Assembly (NCBI GenBank): GCA_963790095.1
Contig: CAWBNO010000030.1
Location: forward strand, 1-64,000
Origin: JAAXQD01 sp963790095
GTDB lineage: Bacteria > Desulfobacterota > Desulfobacteria > Desulfobacterales > UBA11574
DNA: 64,000 nt
Direction of reading: 5' to 3'
The notes beneath the pieces are model-generated. The model was not told where the DNA came from, made no database searches, and was given only the letters and a program-made list of their open reading frames with translations. Position 1 is the stretch's first letter. Every line of letters starts with the position of its first letter. Position numbers and translations under genes: made by a program. This document shows positions 26,686 to 34,615 of the stretch, one piece after another.

Positions 26686-27093
26686 GTGCATCACCTCCCT
26701 TCCGTAAGCAAAACGAGCGCCATGCTTTTTCACTTTTCCAGCGTGCCTGTGACGATTATGACTGCATCCCGGCATTAAAAACGCCGGCATAAAAGGAACG
26801 TCTTTTACATATGCATCAATGACTTCACCGGCATCACCTGTAATAAATGGAATCAATTTTATGCCGTTTGCTTCAATTATGTTTGCAGGCAACTCCGAAA
26901 TGGCACCACAAATAAGGACTTCAACATTCATTTCCGCCAGCCTGACGGCCAGGCGTGTGGGCAATTCAGGATAAAATGGTTCGAAATGTCTATTGATTAT
27001 CTCGGTGTTTTCGATTTCAACAACAAGCAGCATATGTGCAGCATCAAACACCGGTGAAATTCGGTTACCCCAGACAGTTAACGCCATTTTCAT
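26476..27093 (-). CDS. MTH1175/NifX-like protein fused in frame to a DUF5320-type tail
   Basis: 205 residues. Residues 1-115 form the MTH1175 fold (MALTVWGNRISPVFDAAHML, VLICGAISELPANIIEANGI). Residues 137-205 begin MPRGDGTGPQGQGSGTGRGQ, a DUF5320 signature, and continue as a Gly/Lys/Gln-rich chain. Within the frame an internal ATG at 26685 is preceded by AGGGAGGTG eight bases upstream, so the tail may also be made alone. The gene is the first after the sigma-54 promoter at 27128-27142, with GGAGG before the ATG. Confidence 0.87.
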   Translation of the reverse strand: MKMALTVWGNRISPVFDAAHMLLVVEIENTEIINRHFEPFYPELPTRLAVRLAEMNVEVLICGAISELPANIIEANGIKLIPFITGDAGEVIDAYVKDVPFMPAFLMPGCSHNRHRHAGKVKKHGARFAYGREVMHMPRGDGTGPQGQGSGTGRGQGGCKPGKGSKKSGKNTVQRPGSGKGRGQGRGKGAGQVQNQGGSRGTQDQ

Positions 27094-27127
27094 GTTTCGG
27101 TTTGCCTCCTTCTGCTCAAAAGGAATT

Positions 27128-27142
27128 GCAATCTACATGCCA
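27128..27142 (-). promoter_or_regulatory. Sigma-54 promoter of the ORP-type operon
   Basis: On the minus strand the sequence is TGGCAT-GTAGA-TTGC, with GG and GC elements at the right distance. Transcription would start near 27117, 24 bases before the ATG at 27093. A sigma-54 activator gene lies immediately upstream (27290-28666). The ORP operons of Desulfovibrio are known to be sigma-54 controlled, which supports the call. Confidence 0.8.
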
Positions 27143-27273
27143 GTATGGCCGCAATAATTATTTTCATGGAAAAGGAAATAAATTACAATAGGATACGATT
27201 AATCATTGCTATTTTTATGAGAAAGGAAATCATGGGGATAGTAGCAGAAGTGCAACTGCGCAAAGGTAAGGAG

Positions 27274-27287
27274 TCGCAATATTGCGA
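27274..27287. promoter_or_regulatory. Perfect palindrome TCGCAATATTGCGA, candidate activator site
   Basis: A 14-base perfect palindrome between the activator's 3' end and the sigma-54 promoter, about 135 bp upstream of the -12 element, the usual distance for an upstream activating site. It may bind the activator encoded next to it. Confidence 0.55.
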
Positions 27288-27289
27288 TT

Positions 27290-28666
27290 TTATTTAGATG
27301 CTGAACGTCCATCGATTTTAGGAAGCTTAATTCCGAGTTTTTTTATTTTTCTAAAAAGCGTGCTTTTGTGCAACCCGAGATCGTGAGCTGCTGCCAACCG
27401 GTTATAATTGTTTCGTTTAAGTGCATCAATAATCACCCCAGCTTCTGCTGATTTTAACTCATTTCCCAAGTTGTGATGATCGATTGAGGGCGACGGTTGA
27501 GAAATAAAAGCGTCCGGCAAATGTTGCGGCAGAATATTTCCGTTGGGACAAAGCACAAAGGCGCGTTCGATGATATTTTCCAATTCCCTGATATTACCGG
27601 GATAATCATGGGACATGAGCAACCCCAACGCTTCTTTATCTATTCCGGTTACGGCTCTTCCGCGCAGGCTGTTCATTTTGGCGATGAACCGATGGACAAG
27701 AAGCGGAATATCCTCCTTACGGTCTCGAAGGGGCGGAAGTGTGAGTAGCACAACGTTGATGCGATAATAAAGATCTTCTCGGAACTCACCGTTTTCGACC
27801 AGAGTGGAAAGGTTTTTGTTGGTTGCCGCAATGATGCGGATATTCGCTTTGACCGTTTTTACACCCCCAAGGGGTTGAAACTCCCCTTCCTCAAGCACAC
27901 GTAACAGTCGCACCTGAAATGCGGAACTTACATCTCCAATTTCGTCAAGAAAAATGGTGCCGCCTTCGGCACGGGCAAAACTGCCGGGCTTGTCTTTTAC
28001 CGCATTGGTAAAAGCCCCGGCCTTGTATCCGAAAAGTTCGGATTCCAGTAACGTATCCGGTAAAGCACCACAGTTGATCGCGATAAACGGTTTATCGCAG
28101 CGGAGGCTTAAATCATGGATGGCCCGGGCAAGAAGTTCCTTACCGGTGCCCGTTTCTCCTTGAATCAATACCGTACTATCGCTTTCAGCCAATTGCGGTA
28201 GGATGGTGAATATTTTATGCATGGATTGGCTACGGCTAACCATATCACCAATTTGAAAACGACCATCCAATTCTTTGCGCAGTTCCTCCACGATGCTCAT
28301 ATCACGAAATGTCTCAACCCCTCCAAGCACAGTGCCGTCTTTATCCTTAAGCAGCGAGGTTGAGACCACAACCGGAATACGGCATTTATCGCTATTAATA
28401 AAATAGGTTGAAGTATCGACAAAGGGTTTCCCCTGTTTCATTGTTCGGCGAAGTGCACAGTCGGTTTCACACATGTTGGAACGAAAAACCTCCCAGCAAT
28501 ATTTTCCCAGTGCTTCATCCTTCTTGATACCGGTGATCATTTCTGCTGCACGATTGAATGAGGTGATGCGCCATTTATGATCCACAGTAAATACTCCGTC
28601 AGAAATACTTTGCAGGATGATATCTGTCACGTGTTGGGGTATATTGTGGGAGTTATTTTTATTCAT
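27290..28666 (-). CDS. Sigma-54-dependent activator, PAS-AAA+-HTH (ORP-type)
   Basis: 458-residue activator. PAS domain at 10-125 with C57-x8-C66-x3-C70, the same spacing as in the activator at 1538. Walker A GETGTGKE at 170-177, Walker B TIFLDEIGD, R-finger region FREDLYYRIN. The sigma-54 loop reads GAFTNA (217-222) instead of GAFTGA; Gly is the usual fifth residue but variants occur. C-terminal Fis-type HTH: NRLAAAHDLGLHKSTLFRKI. It is upstream of, and on the same strand as, the operon it probably controls. The Cys triplet suggests redox or metal sensing, which the sequence does not prove. Confidence 0.93.
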   Translation of the reverse strand: MNKNNSHNIPQHVTDIILQSISDGVFTVDHKWRITSFNRAAEMITGIKKDEALGKYCWEVFRSNMCETDCALRRTMKQGKPFVDTSTYFINSDKCRIPVVVSTSLLKDKDGTVLGGVETFRDMSIVEELRKELDGRFQIGDMVSRSQSMHKIFTILPQLAESDSTVLIQGETGTGKELLARAIHDLSLRCDKPFIAINCGALPDTLLESELFGYKAGAFTNAVKDKPGSFARAEGGTIFLDEIGDVSSAFQVRLLRVLEEGEFQPLGGVKTVKANIRIIAATNKNLSTLVENGEFREDLYYRINVVLLTLPPLRDRKEDIPLLVHRFIAKMNSLRGRAVTGIDKEALGLLMSHDYPGNIRELENIIERAFVLCPNGNILPQHLPDAFISQPSPSIDHHNLGNELKSAEAGVIIDALKRNNYNRLAAAHDLGLHKSTLFRKIKKLGIKLPKIDGRSASK

Positions 28667-28905
28667 CTTCCATGGTATTTCATCACATACGAATTTGATA
28701 TTATTTTGACTGTCGCTAAATTTCGGTGGTCTCGTATAACGCCAGGGTTAAATTCTTAAAAAAGGTTATGAGATTATCCTTTTAACATACAAATGCTTGG
28801 TTTTTTTTAAGCGGTCGTTATACAATAACTCATAATAATCATTTTGCAAAGTTCTATTGAAAAGCGATACAAATAAATAGAAGATCATACGTGATGCTCC
28901 ATATA
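28667..28905. other. Intergenic region, AT-rich
   Basis: 239 bases; nothing recognised. It borders the truncated MFS gene and may include the remains of the deletion or insertion junction. Confidence 0.3.
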
Positions 28906-29379
28906 TCAAGGGATAATTTTGTTTTCAGGAAGCATCATAAAAAAACTCATCCCTTTGCCTTTTCTATTCCCGGCCAGTTGTGATACCATAACTGGCGCAG
29001 GAACATGAAAGACGGCCACACTAATGCCTGTAATAAACAAGAGAAGCAACAGGACACCATAGCTGGGAGCAAGACCTAAAAGGCTCATCGGAATGGCCGT
29101 GGTTGCCGGAGCGAGGATGATAAAATAACGGGCGTTTATCCGGTCGGCCAGAAAGCCGATAAAGGGATTAAAAAGGGCGGGTATCTGCATTATTGTGGAA
29201 AGAAAGCCGGCCTGGGTTAAGGTCATGGAAAATTTTTCTATGAGCAGAGGGAGGAGTGGTGCAAAAAAACTGGTATAGATATCATGGATAAAGTGACAGA
29301 CAGAAACGGAAAGCACTTTTCCGGCTTTAAACCCCCCATCATTTTGAGGATTTGAATTCTTGGCCGTGCTCGGGTTCAT
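28906..29379 (-). pseudogene. MFS transporter, truncated after five helices
   Basis: 157 residues of a major facilitator (12-helix) transporter. Residues 20-145 carry the first helices with the loop-2/3 motif GFLADRINARYFIILAPA. The family sequence stops abruptly after GKGMSFFM (about residue 149) and ends with an unrelated MLPENKIIP and TGA. More than half of the protein, including all of the second bundle, is missing, and it does not continue in another frame nearby. Probably a pseudogene left by a deletion or insertion at about 28935. Confidence 0.75.
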
Positions 29380-29469
29380 ATAAATTTTGCGCAGAAAAGT
29401 GCCCCTTTTTAAAAGCGTCTAATCTTATAAGGTATGTCGAAAGTGATTTAAAAGGTAACAAGCATTTTC

Positions 29470-29877
29470 TTATTCGTTTGTATTCACGCCGATATTAACG
29501 CCTACCGTAAGATCTTTCAGATTTTTTAATCGTTTTAGCAGGTCCTCTGCTTCAAATTCTCCCGGACCCACAGGTAATTGCACCAGCACGCCAAGCCCTT
29601 CACTGGCCTCATGAAATTCTTCGTACGGCAGCGGGCTGACCGCAGCACAATTAATCATCGGATTAATCGGAAGCAGTTTTTTCATAAATTCGATTCCCGT
29701 CATATCGCCAATGTTTTCATTGACGATGACAAGATCAACAGGATTTTCTGATACGGTTGCCAAAGCCTCGTGTCCGGCTGAAGCCCAGGACAGCTCGACA
29801 TCGTCATTGTGTGCCAGAGCCAAAGCAAATTCGTTAAAAGGCCCTTTGTCAGGGGTAACCAGCAATAATTTAAACAT
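29470..29877 (-). CDS. Receiver-like protein lacking the phospho-acceptor Asp
   Basis: 135 residues with the alternating fold of a response-regulator receiver: KLLLVTPDKGPFNEFALALA, then LVIVNENIGDMTGIEFMKKL, then the C-terminal strand. Where a receiver has an Asp (typically D-x-x-M-P) this protein has Asn in VNENIGD; the conserved Lys of strand 5 is also not apparent. So it is likely a phosphorylation-independent adaptor. The last 25 residues (LTVGVNIGVNTNE) are variable. Monocistronic between a truncated transporter and an IscU-like gene. ATG 29877 has GGAGGTG upstream. Confidence 0.7.
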   Translation of the reverse strand: MFKLLLVTPDKGPFNEFALALAHNDDVELSWASAGHEALATVSENPVDLVIVNENIGDMTGIEFMKKLLPINPMINCAAVSPLPYEEFHEASEGLGVLVQLPVGPGEFEAEDLLKRLKNLKDLTVGVNIGVNTNE

Positions 29878-30135
29878 TCACACCTCCAGGATAATAAGAA
29901 TCACACCTAAACTGTGGGTTTCAAATAGTGACAGAAATTTAATTTTTTAACAACTGTTCTCCTCGGGCGGGCGGGGCCCTCCATCGGTGTTAACAAAAAG
30001 AAATTCCACTCCATAACGTCCATTGAAATGGTCCTTTTCAAAAAAGAAACGTAGGAGAATCGGCTGTATATGTCAAGGAGATAAGAACCCCGTCATGAGC
30101 AAGTATAATTATCTCAAAATATACAACATACCGAC

Positions 30136-30164
30136 TTGACATCCGAAGGTTTTATTCCTATTCT
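30136..30164 (+). promoter_or_regulatory. Sigma-70-like promoter
   Basis: TTGACA (30136-30141), 17 bases, then TATTCT (30159-30164), 48 bases before the ATG of the IscU-like gene at 30212. Good -35, one-to-two mismatches in -10. Confidence 0.5.
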
Positions 30165-30211
30165 TGCTGCGGAATTTTTTAAAATTGATAATACCATCAG
30201 GGGGTCGTTAA

Positions 30212-30736
30212 ATGTATTCCTTAAACAGTGAAAAGAAGGCTTCGTCTAAAAGTTTATTTGAAAAAGATACCACGGGCGAATGCAAGATGCTCTCCGATCT
30301 CGGTTACTCGGACACTGCCATTCAATATTACATGGAAAAACCGTATATGGGGAATCTCCCCGATGCGGACCAGGTATCCGAGATGATTGGCTCGTGCGGA
30401 GACACCGCGAAAATCTTCTTAAAAATCGACCAGGATAAAATTACCGATATTAAATACCAGATCCTTGGCTGTCCGGGGGCGATTTCCGCTGCCATGGCGA
30501 CAGTCGATATCACCAAAGGAAAAAGTCTCGACCAGGCCAGAACCATTAATGACGGCCATGTGTTCACTCAGCTTGTCGATCTTCCCGCCAAAAAACACCA
30601 CTGCATACAGCTTGCGGTGAAAGCTCTGCACAAAGCCATCGATGAATACAAAAACGGCCACAGCGACGTCAAAAATGTGGGATGCCAGTCGGTCTGTGCT
30701 GCGCCCCAGGGATGCTGCAAAAACAAAACACCCTGA
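30212..30736 (+). CDS. NifU/IscU-like iron-sulfur scaffold with Cys-rich tail
   Basis: 174 residues. A 60-residue arm precedes the scaffold domain, whose three Cys sites are IGSCGDTAKIFLKID, ILGCPGAISAAMAT and LPAKKHHCIQLAVKAL. The tail has extra cysteines (VGCQSVCAAPQGCCKNKTP), possibly for an additional cluster. Third IscU-like gene in the region; its promoter appears separate and sigma-70-like. Function is inferred as Fe-S cluster assembly for a particular client. Confidence 0.85.
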   Translation: MYSLNSEKKASSKSLFEKDTTGECKMLSDLGYSDTAIQYYMEKPYMGNLPDADQVSEMIGSCGDTAKIFLKIDQDKITDIKYQILGCPGAISAAMATVDITKGKSLDQARTINDGHVFTQLVDLPAKKHHCIQLAVKALHKAIDEYKNGHSDVKNVGCQSVCAAPQGCCKNKTP

Positions 30737-31077
30737 CGTTGCATAAACAACAGGGCGGGTATTTATGAAAACATAACAGTATGATTGGATTTTTCACTGT
30801 CTAACGAGCGCTACGAATGCGCACTGCAAGTTGCATCTTAAAATTACGTTCTCGTTGTTTACCCTTTGGGAAAGACGATGGCGCCGAAACTCCTTCGTTG
30901 TATGGGTTGCAATAATTAGCAAGGCTTCACCCCGTGGCAAGTAAACACAACTTGATAAAAGAGACCTAAATCGTACCCGTTTGAACAAAATTTAGGTTTT
31001 ATAATAATTGTTAGTCAAACCTATGACCCGGTCGAATGCCGTAAAAATTGGCCAATTAAGAATTGAAGGGAGTTGAT
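30737..31077. other. Intergenic region
   Basis: About 340 bases without a convincing gene. A short minus-strand open frame (64 codons at 30794-30988) has no ribosome site and no recognisable sequence. Confidence 0.3.
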
Positions 31078-31524
31078 ATGAATTCAAAGACAAAGATTGG
31101 GATAGTTATCTGCGATCGCTACCGCCGCTGTGCAGGCGGAAAGTGTTTCCGAGCGATGAGGAACAAGGAAGGGGCTTTCAGCATATATACGGACACCGAA
31201 ATTGAGCTGGTTGGTTTTACAACGTGCGATGGTTGTCCTGGTGGCAACATAGAATATGCTGGCGAAGAAATGGTGAAGAATGGGGCAGAGGTTATTCATT
31301 TAGCTACCGGCCTAGTGGTTGGTTATCCCCCTTGTCCCTATATCGATACATTCAAAGCCTTTCTTGAAAAACGCTATGAAGTCAAGGTTGTTGTAGGAAC
31401 CCACCCTATACCGAAAAAGTACCTTGATATGCATACTGATCTTGGTACATGGGAGAACTCCGCATGGAAGCCACTTGTCGCGCCGACCATGAGTGATGAA
31501 GTGACCCGTGCAAGTTACGATTAA
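31078..31524 (+). CDS. CGGC-domain protein
   Basis: 148 residues. The CGGC domain family has a conserved Cys-Gly-Gly-Cys-type metal or thiol centre; here it appears as RRCAGGKCFRAM near residue 20 with further cysteines in TTCDGCPGGNIEYA (about 52-65) and GYPPCPYIDTF. ATG 31078 is chosen because AAGGGAG precedes it; the upstream TTG adds five unlikely residues. Proteins of this family are often next to electron-transfer genes in anaerobes. The role is unknown. Confidence 0.8.
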   Translation: MNSKTKIGIVICDRYRRCAGGKCFRAMRNKEGAFSIYTDTEIELVGFTTCDGCPGGNIEYAGEEMVKNGAEVIHLATGLVVGYPPCPYIDTFKAFLEKRYEVKVVVGTHPIPKKYLDMHTDLGTWENSAWKPLVAPTMSDEVTRASYD

Positions 31525-32002
31525 GCATAATCACGAAGGACCGGTTGAGCGTCTTGATGAATTGCCAAGACTTCGTTTAGCAGCCATGGTGTACGAATTC
31601 ATCGCCTGCTGGTTGGCTAACTATGCTCTTGCAGCCGATGGCTTTTCGCAGCGACTGAAACGCGTATACCGATACCTGGAGCACATAGTCCTTACCATTA
31701 AAATATTCTGTTTCGTATGATGATATCTGCAAAAGGAATAAATTGCAGATCCGTAAATCACACGAATCGGACCTGTATAGACATTATCGATTCTATATAC
31801 CCGCCTTCAATTTTGAAAATCCATATGAATCCGTCTTTGCATCGGCGCATGTCCTTCTGGATATTTCAGAAATATCGATAGACATCCAATGGTATAAAAG
31901 TGGACGTTGGGAGCATTTTCCTTCCGGACGGTGAGACTGTTGCGGAAAAAATCGGTATCAAACAGTTTTCAGTTCAAAACGTGGACATTGCCGCATATTG
32001 TG
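31525..32002. other. Non-coding or decayed stretch
   Basis: 478 bases. Short plus-strand frames (31508-31720, 31743-31934) have no ribosome sites and no similarity I recognise; possibly gene remnants. Nothing else seen. Confidence 0.35.
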
Positions 32003-32473
32003 TCAAGATCTCAACGTGGCGATCAGCCGCAATGGATGGTTCAGAAGTGACAGAGCAGATTGAATATCCGTACACACGACATCTGCCGACGCCAGGGTTT
32101 CAAAAGCAGCCCCTTCTCCTTGAAGAACCGCCACACTTAGGGCCGACGCTTTGAGCATCAACCGGTCGTTTACCCCGTTGCCCATGCTCACGGTTTTTTC
32201 AGATCCGAGTTTTTTTACATATTCCAGCTTGACAACATCCTGATGGTCCAAGGGTATGAGGGACAGATTGCAATCGATATCCTCCAACACTTTTTTGACA
32301 CTGCCGAATGTATCGGCGGTGATAACATGGACGGTGAGCAGTTGTGAAAGTTCGGCCAAAGATTCCTTGACACCGTCGATCAAAGCACCGTCAAATGCGA
32401 GGGTGCCATTGTAATCCAGAACAAGGTGTTCGAGCTCCAGAATTTTATTCCCCGGGATTTTAATTTCGATCAT
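32003..32473 (-). CDS. HAD family phosphatase-like protein (COG4087 type)
   Basis: 156 residues, a minimal HAD fold without a cap, like the soluble P-type-ATPase-related group. Motif I is HLVLDYNGTLAFDGALIDG with the nucleophile Asp (D19) and Asn instead of a second Asp (D-Y-N); motif II is VITADTFGSV; motif III/IV is VSMGNGVNDRLMLKASAL. Likely phosphatase or phosphoserine-like; substrate unknown. ATG 32473 at the edge of an AT-rich spacer; monocistronic. Confidence 0.82.
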   Translation of the reverse strand: MIEIKIPGNKILELEHLVLDYNGTLAFDGALIDGVKESLAELSQLLTVHVITADTFGSVKKVLEDIDCNLSLIPLDHQDVVKLEYVKKLGSEKTVSMGNGVNDRLMLKASALSVAVLQGEGAAFETLASADVVCTDIQSALSLLNHPLRLIATLRS

Positions 32474-32633
32474 GATTCCCCCTGTATTTAAAATAGATTC
32501 AGATACGCTTTAACCGTAATGGGTTCAATAAGATCAATGGTCGACCTTATATATTATTGATGATAAGATAAAGAAAAAATATAACGTTGAATCTCCGATT
32601 AGACCGGAATATAAAATGAATCCTGAGGCTTGA

Positions 32634-32759
32634 ATGAATCTTAATAATTTCGATTACACAAAACATCAAACAGGCCTTATCGATGGGCATGTTCATTTGA
32701 GCGAAATCGAACATTCGGAAAGAGGGGTTGAAAATATGGAAAAGTTCTTTGGATTATGA
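32634..32759 (+). pseudogene. Short fragment with amidohydrolase-like motif
   Basis: A 41-codon frame (MNLNNFDYTKHQTGLIDGHV then HLSEIEHSERGVENMEKFFG) includes LIDGHVHLSE, which resembles the first metal-binding motif of amidohydrolases. It ends at TGA with no continuation in any frame, so it is at most a remnant. The match is short and could be chance. Confidence 0.3.
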
Positions 32760-32771
32760 GATGAGAAATTA

Positions 32772-34154
32772 TTATGTCGGGTTTTTTCGATCCGGGTATA
32801 TACCGAACCGCTTCATCCTGTTCCAGATGGTCACCCGTGTAACGCCAAGAATTCTGGCTGCCTCCGATTGATTCCCATTTGTTTTTTTAAGGGTTTCTAT
32901 AAGTTCAATTTTCTTTATTTCTTCCCTGTTAAAAGACGGGTGCTTGCCGGTTTCTAGTGATGTTTTCTTATGAATGATGTTTAACGGCAGGTGATGAGGT
33001 TTGATCATTGTTTCCTGGCAAGTGACAAACGCGTATTCAAAAGCGCCTTTTAATTCTCTCACATTGCCGGGCCACCCGTAATTCACCAAAGCGTCCATTG
33101 TATCATTGTTTATCCCCTGTATATTTTTCCCGCTTTTAAGTTGATTTTTACGAAAAAAGAATTCAGCTAAAAGGGGAATGTCTTCCAATCTTTCTCTCAA
33201 GGGCGGCAGGTTGATGGGGATGACATTAATTCTAAAATAAAAATCTTTTCGAATAGCGCCTTCATTCACCAGCTTTGTCAAATTCCTGTTGGTTGCTGAA
33301 ATAATTCGAACATCAACAGGAATGGATCGACTGTCACCCACACGTTCGATAATTTTGTCTTCAATCACTCGAAGAAGTTTTACCTGCGTAGAAAGGGGCA
33401 GATCGCCGATTTCATCAAGAAAGATGTTTCCCCCATGGGCCTTTTCAAAACGGCCCTCCCTGTTTTGGTAAGCACCTGTAAACGCACCTTTCACATGTCC
33501 GAAAAGCTCACTTTCTAGAAGAGATTCCGTCAATGCTGCACAATTGACCTTAACAAAGGGTTTTTTCTTGCGTTCACTAATCTCATGAATAGCGCCGCTA
33601 ACCAGTTCTTTCCCGGTCCCGCTTTCACCAAAAATAATCACCGGCGCATCAGATTGAGCGGCATTTTCAATCAAATCGAATACCTGGCGCATGGGATAAG
33701 AAACACCGATGATTCCATGAAACCCGTCTTTTGATCTGAGCTCCCGGCGAAAGGCGGCAATCTGGTTGTCTTTTTCAATAATTTCGGTAATATCAGCTAT
33801 TGTTTCAACCGCCCCTATTACCTTTCCTTTAGCATCATGAAGAAGTGAAGCATTCTTTAATGCATGAATAAGGGTTCCATTTTTTTTTACCAGCGTACAC
33901 CTTCGCCGATCCATACTTCCGGTATCAAACAATACGCACCAATGGTCTCCTTTCTTTTTACGGGCCATTTCAAACAAATTACAGCTTAACACATCACAAG
34001 TTTTTCCGATGAGGTCATCTTTTAAGAAGCCGGTAATTATTTCAAAGGCTCTATTTACGGAAATAATCCGACCATGTGTATCCACAATCATAATTCCGTC
34101 TTGAATGGTGTTTACGACTGTTTTCCAATATCTGTCCAACTCCTCTTCGACCAT
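32772..34154 (-). CDS. Sigma-54-dependent activator of module A, PAS-AAA+-HTH
   Basis: 460 residues from the ATG at 34154 (AGGGGA upstream). PAS domain about 10-120 with C53-x4-C58-x14-C73-x12-C86. AAA+ domain: Walker A GESGTGKE (176-183), GAFTGA loop (223-228), Walker B NIFLDEIGDLPL. Fis-type HTH: NQSEAARILGVTRVTIWNRM. It is the paralogue of the activator at 50871, same length and identical Cys spacing. It is transcribed away from the Hdr operon starting at 34361 and should control it through the palindrome at 34183-34204 and the sigma-54 promoter at 34301-34315. The conserved Cys suggest redox or metal sensing (inference). Confidence 0.95.
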   Translation of the reverse strand: MVEEELDRYWKTVVNTIQDGIMIVDTHGRIISVNRAFEIITGFLKDDLIGKTCDVLSCNLFEMARKKKGDHWCVLFDTGSMDRRRCTLVKKNGTLIHALKNASLLHDAKGKVIGAVETIADITEIIEKDNQIAAFRRELRSKDGFHGIIGVSYPMRQVFDLIENAAQSDAPVIIFGESGTGKELVSGAIHEISERKKKPFVKVNCAALTESLLESELFGHVKGAFTGAYQNREGRFEKAHGGNIFLDEIGDLPLSTQVKLLRVIEDKIIERVGDSRSIPVDVRIISATNRNLTKLVNEGAIRKDFYFRINVIPINLPPLRERLEDIPLLAEFFFRKNQLKSGKNIQGINNDTMDALVNYGWPGNVRELKGAFEYAFVTCQETMIKPHHLPLNIIHKKTSLETGKHPSFNREEIKKIELIETLKKTNGNQSEAARILGVTRVTIWNRMKRFGIYPDRKNPT

Positions 34155-34182
34155 CAAATTTCCCCTGTTAAAATTTAATAGG

Positions 34183-34204
34183 TGTTAAATTTTATTTTTT
34201 AACA
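34183..34204. promoter_or_regulatory. Candidate upstream activating site, module A
   Basis: TGTTAAA (34183-34189), eight bases, TTTAACA (34198-34204): a perfect inverted repeat. The same design (TGTTAAG, eight bases, CTTAACA) occurs at 52284-52305 in the equivalent place of module B. About 108 bp upstream of the -24 element. Confidence 0.7.
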
Positions 34205-34300
34205 TTTAAACAGGTTAATGACAAGAGACATTTCCCTGCATTTTCCCTGAAACCGGGATAGATAAAGGGATAATAGGTAAATAAATAATTCCTGTTAATG

Positions 34301-34315
34301 TGGCACCCATTTTGC
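34301..34315 (+). promoter_or_regulatory. Sigma-54 promoter of module A
   Basis: TGGCAC-CCATT-TTGC, a full consensus match. Start of transcription expected near 34326, which places an ATG at 34322 just upstream of the transcript and leaves TTG 34361 as the first usable start. Confidence 0.88.
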
Positions 34316-34360
34316 GTTAACATGGCTGAAACCGGAAAACAAGGAAGGAGTATTCAAAGT

Positions 34361-34606
34361 TTGAAGCAAAAAGCGGATCATATTCTCGATTGCCGAGGAT
34401 CGATTACCTCAATTTCTCTGTTAAAATTAATTCAGACATTCAGAGAAATGAAATCGAATGAAGTTTTAGAAATACTTGGTAGTAATCTGGATACTCGCAG
34501 CGATCTATTCAAAGTTTTACCGGATGATGCGTATGAGTTGATTTTTTTAGATATTGTTGAGGAAGGGGAATATTTTTATCGAATTCAATTAAAAAAGAAA
34601 AAATAG
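34361..34606 (+). CDS. TusA-fold protein without CPxP (module A leader gene)
   Basis: 81 residues with a TTG start at 34361, preceded by AAGGAAGGAG ten bases upstream. ILDCRGSITSISLLKLIQTF and the following NEVLEILGSNLDTRSDLFKV are the strand-helix pattern of the SirA/TusA family, in which the sulfur carrier has a CPxP motif; here the equivalent positions are ITSI. Persulfide carriage through that Cys is therefore not possible, though C-D-x-R-G keeps one Cys. The module B protein at 52468 matches in length and in missing CPxP. First gene of the sigma-54 operon, ten bases before the Sec-containing Hdr protein; perhaps regulatory or structural. Confidence 0.75.
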   Translation: MKQKADHILDCRGSITSISLLKLIQTFREMKSNEVLEILGSNLDTRSDLFKVLPDDAYELIFLDIVEEGEYFYRIQLKKKK

Positions 34607-34615
34607 GATGAAACG

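Noticed and set aside
30794..30988. Minus-strand open frame of 64 codons
   Set aside because: No ribosome site or similarity; intergenic shadow.
31508..31934. Short plus-strand frames after the CGGC gene
   Set aside because: No ribosome sites and no family similarity; treated as remnants.
34298..34360. Start of the module A leader gene at ATG 34298 or 34322
   Set aside because: Both are inside or upstream of the expected transcript start of the sigma-54 promoter; TTG 34361 has the proper ribosome site.
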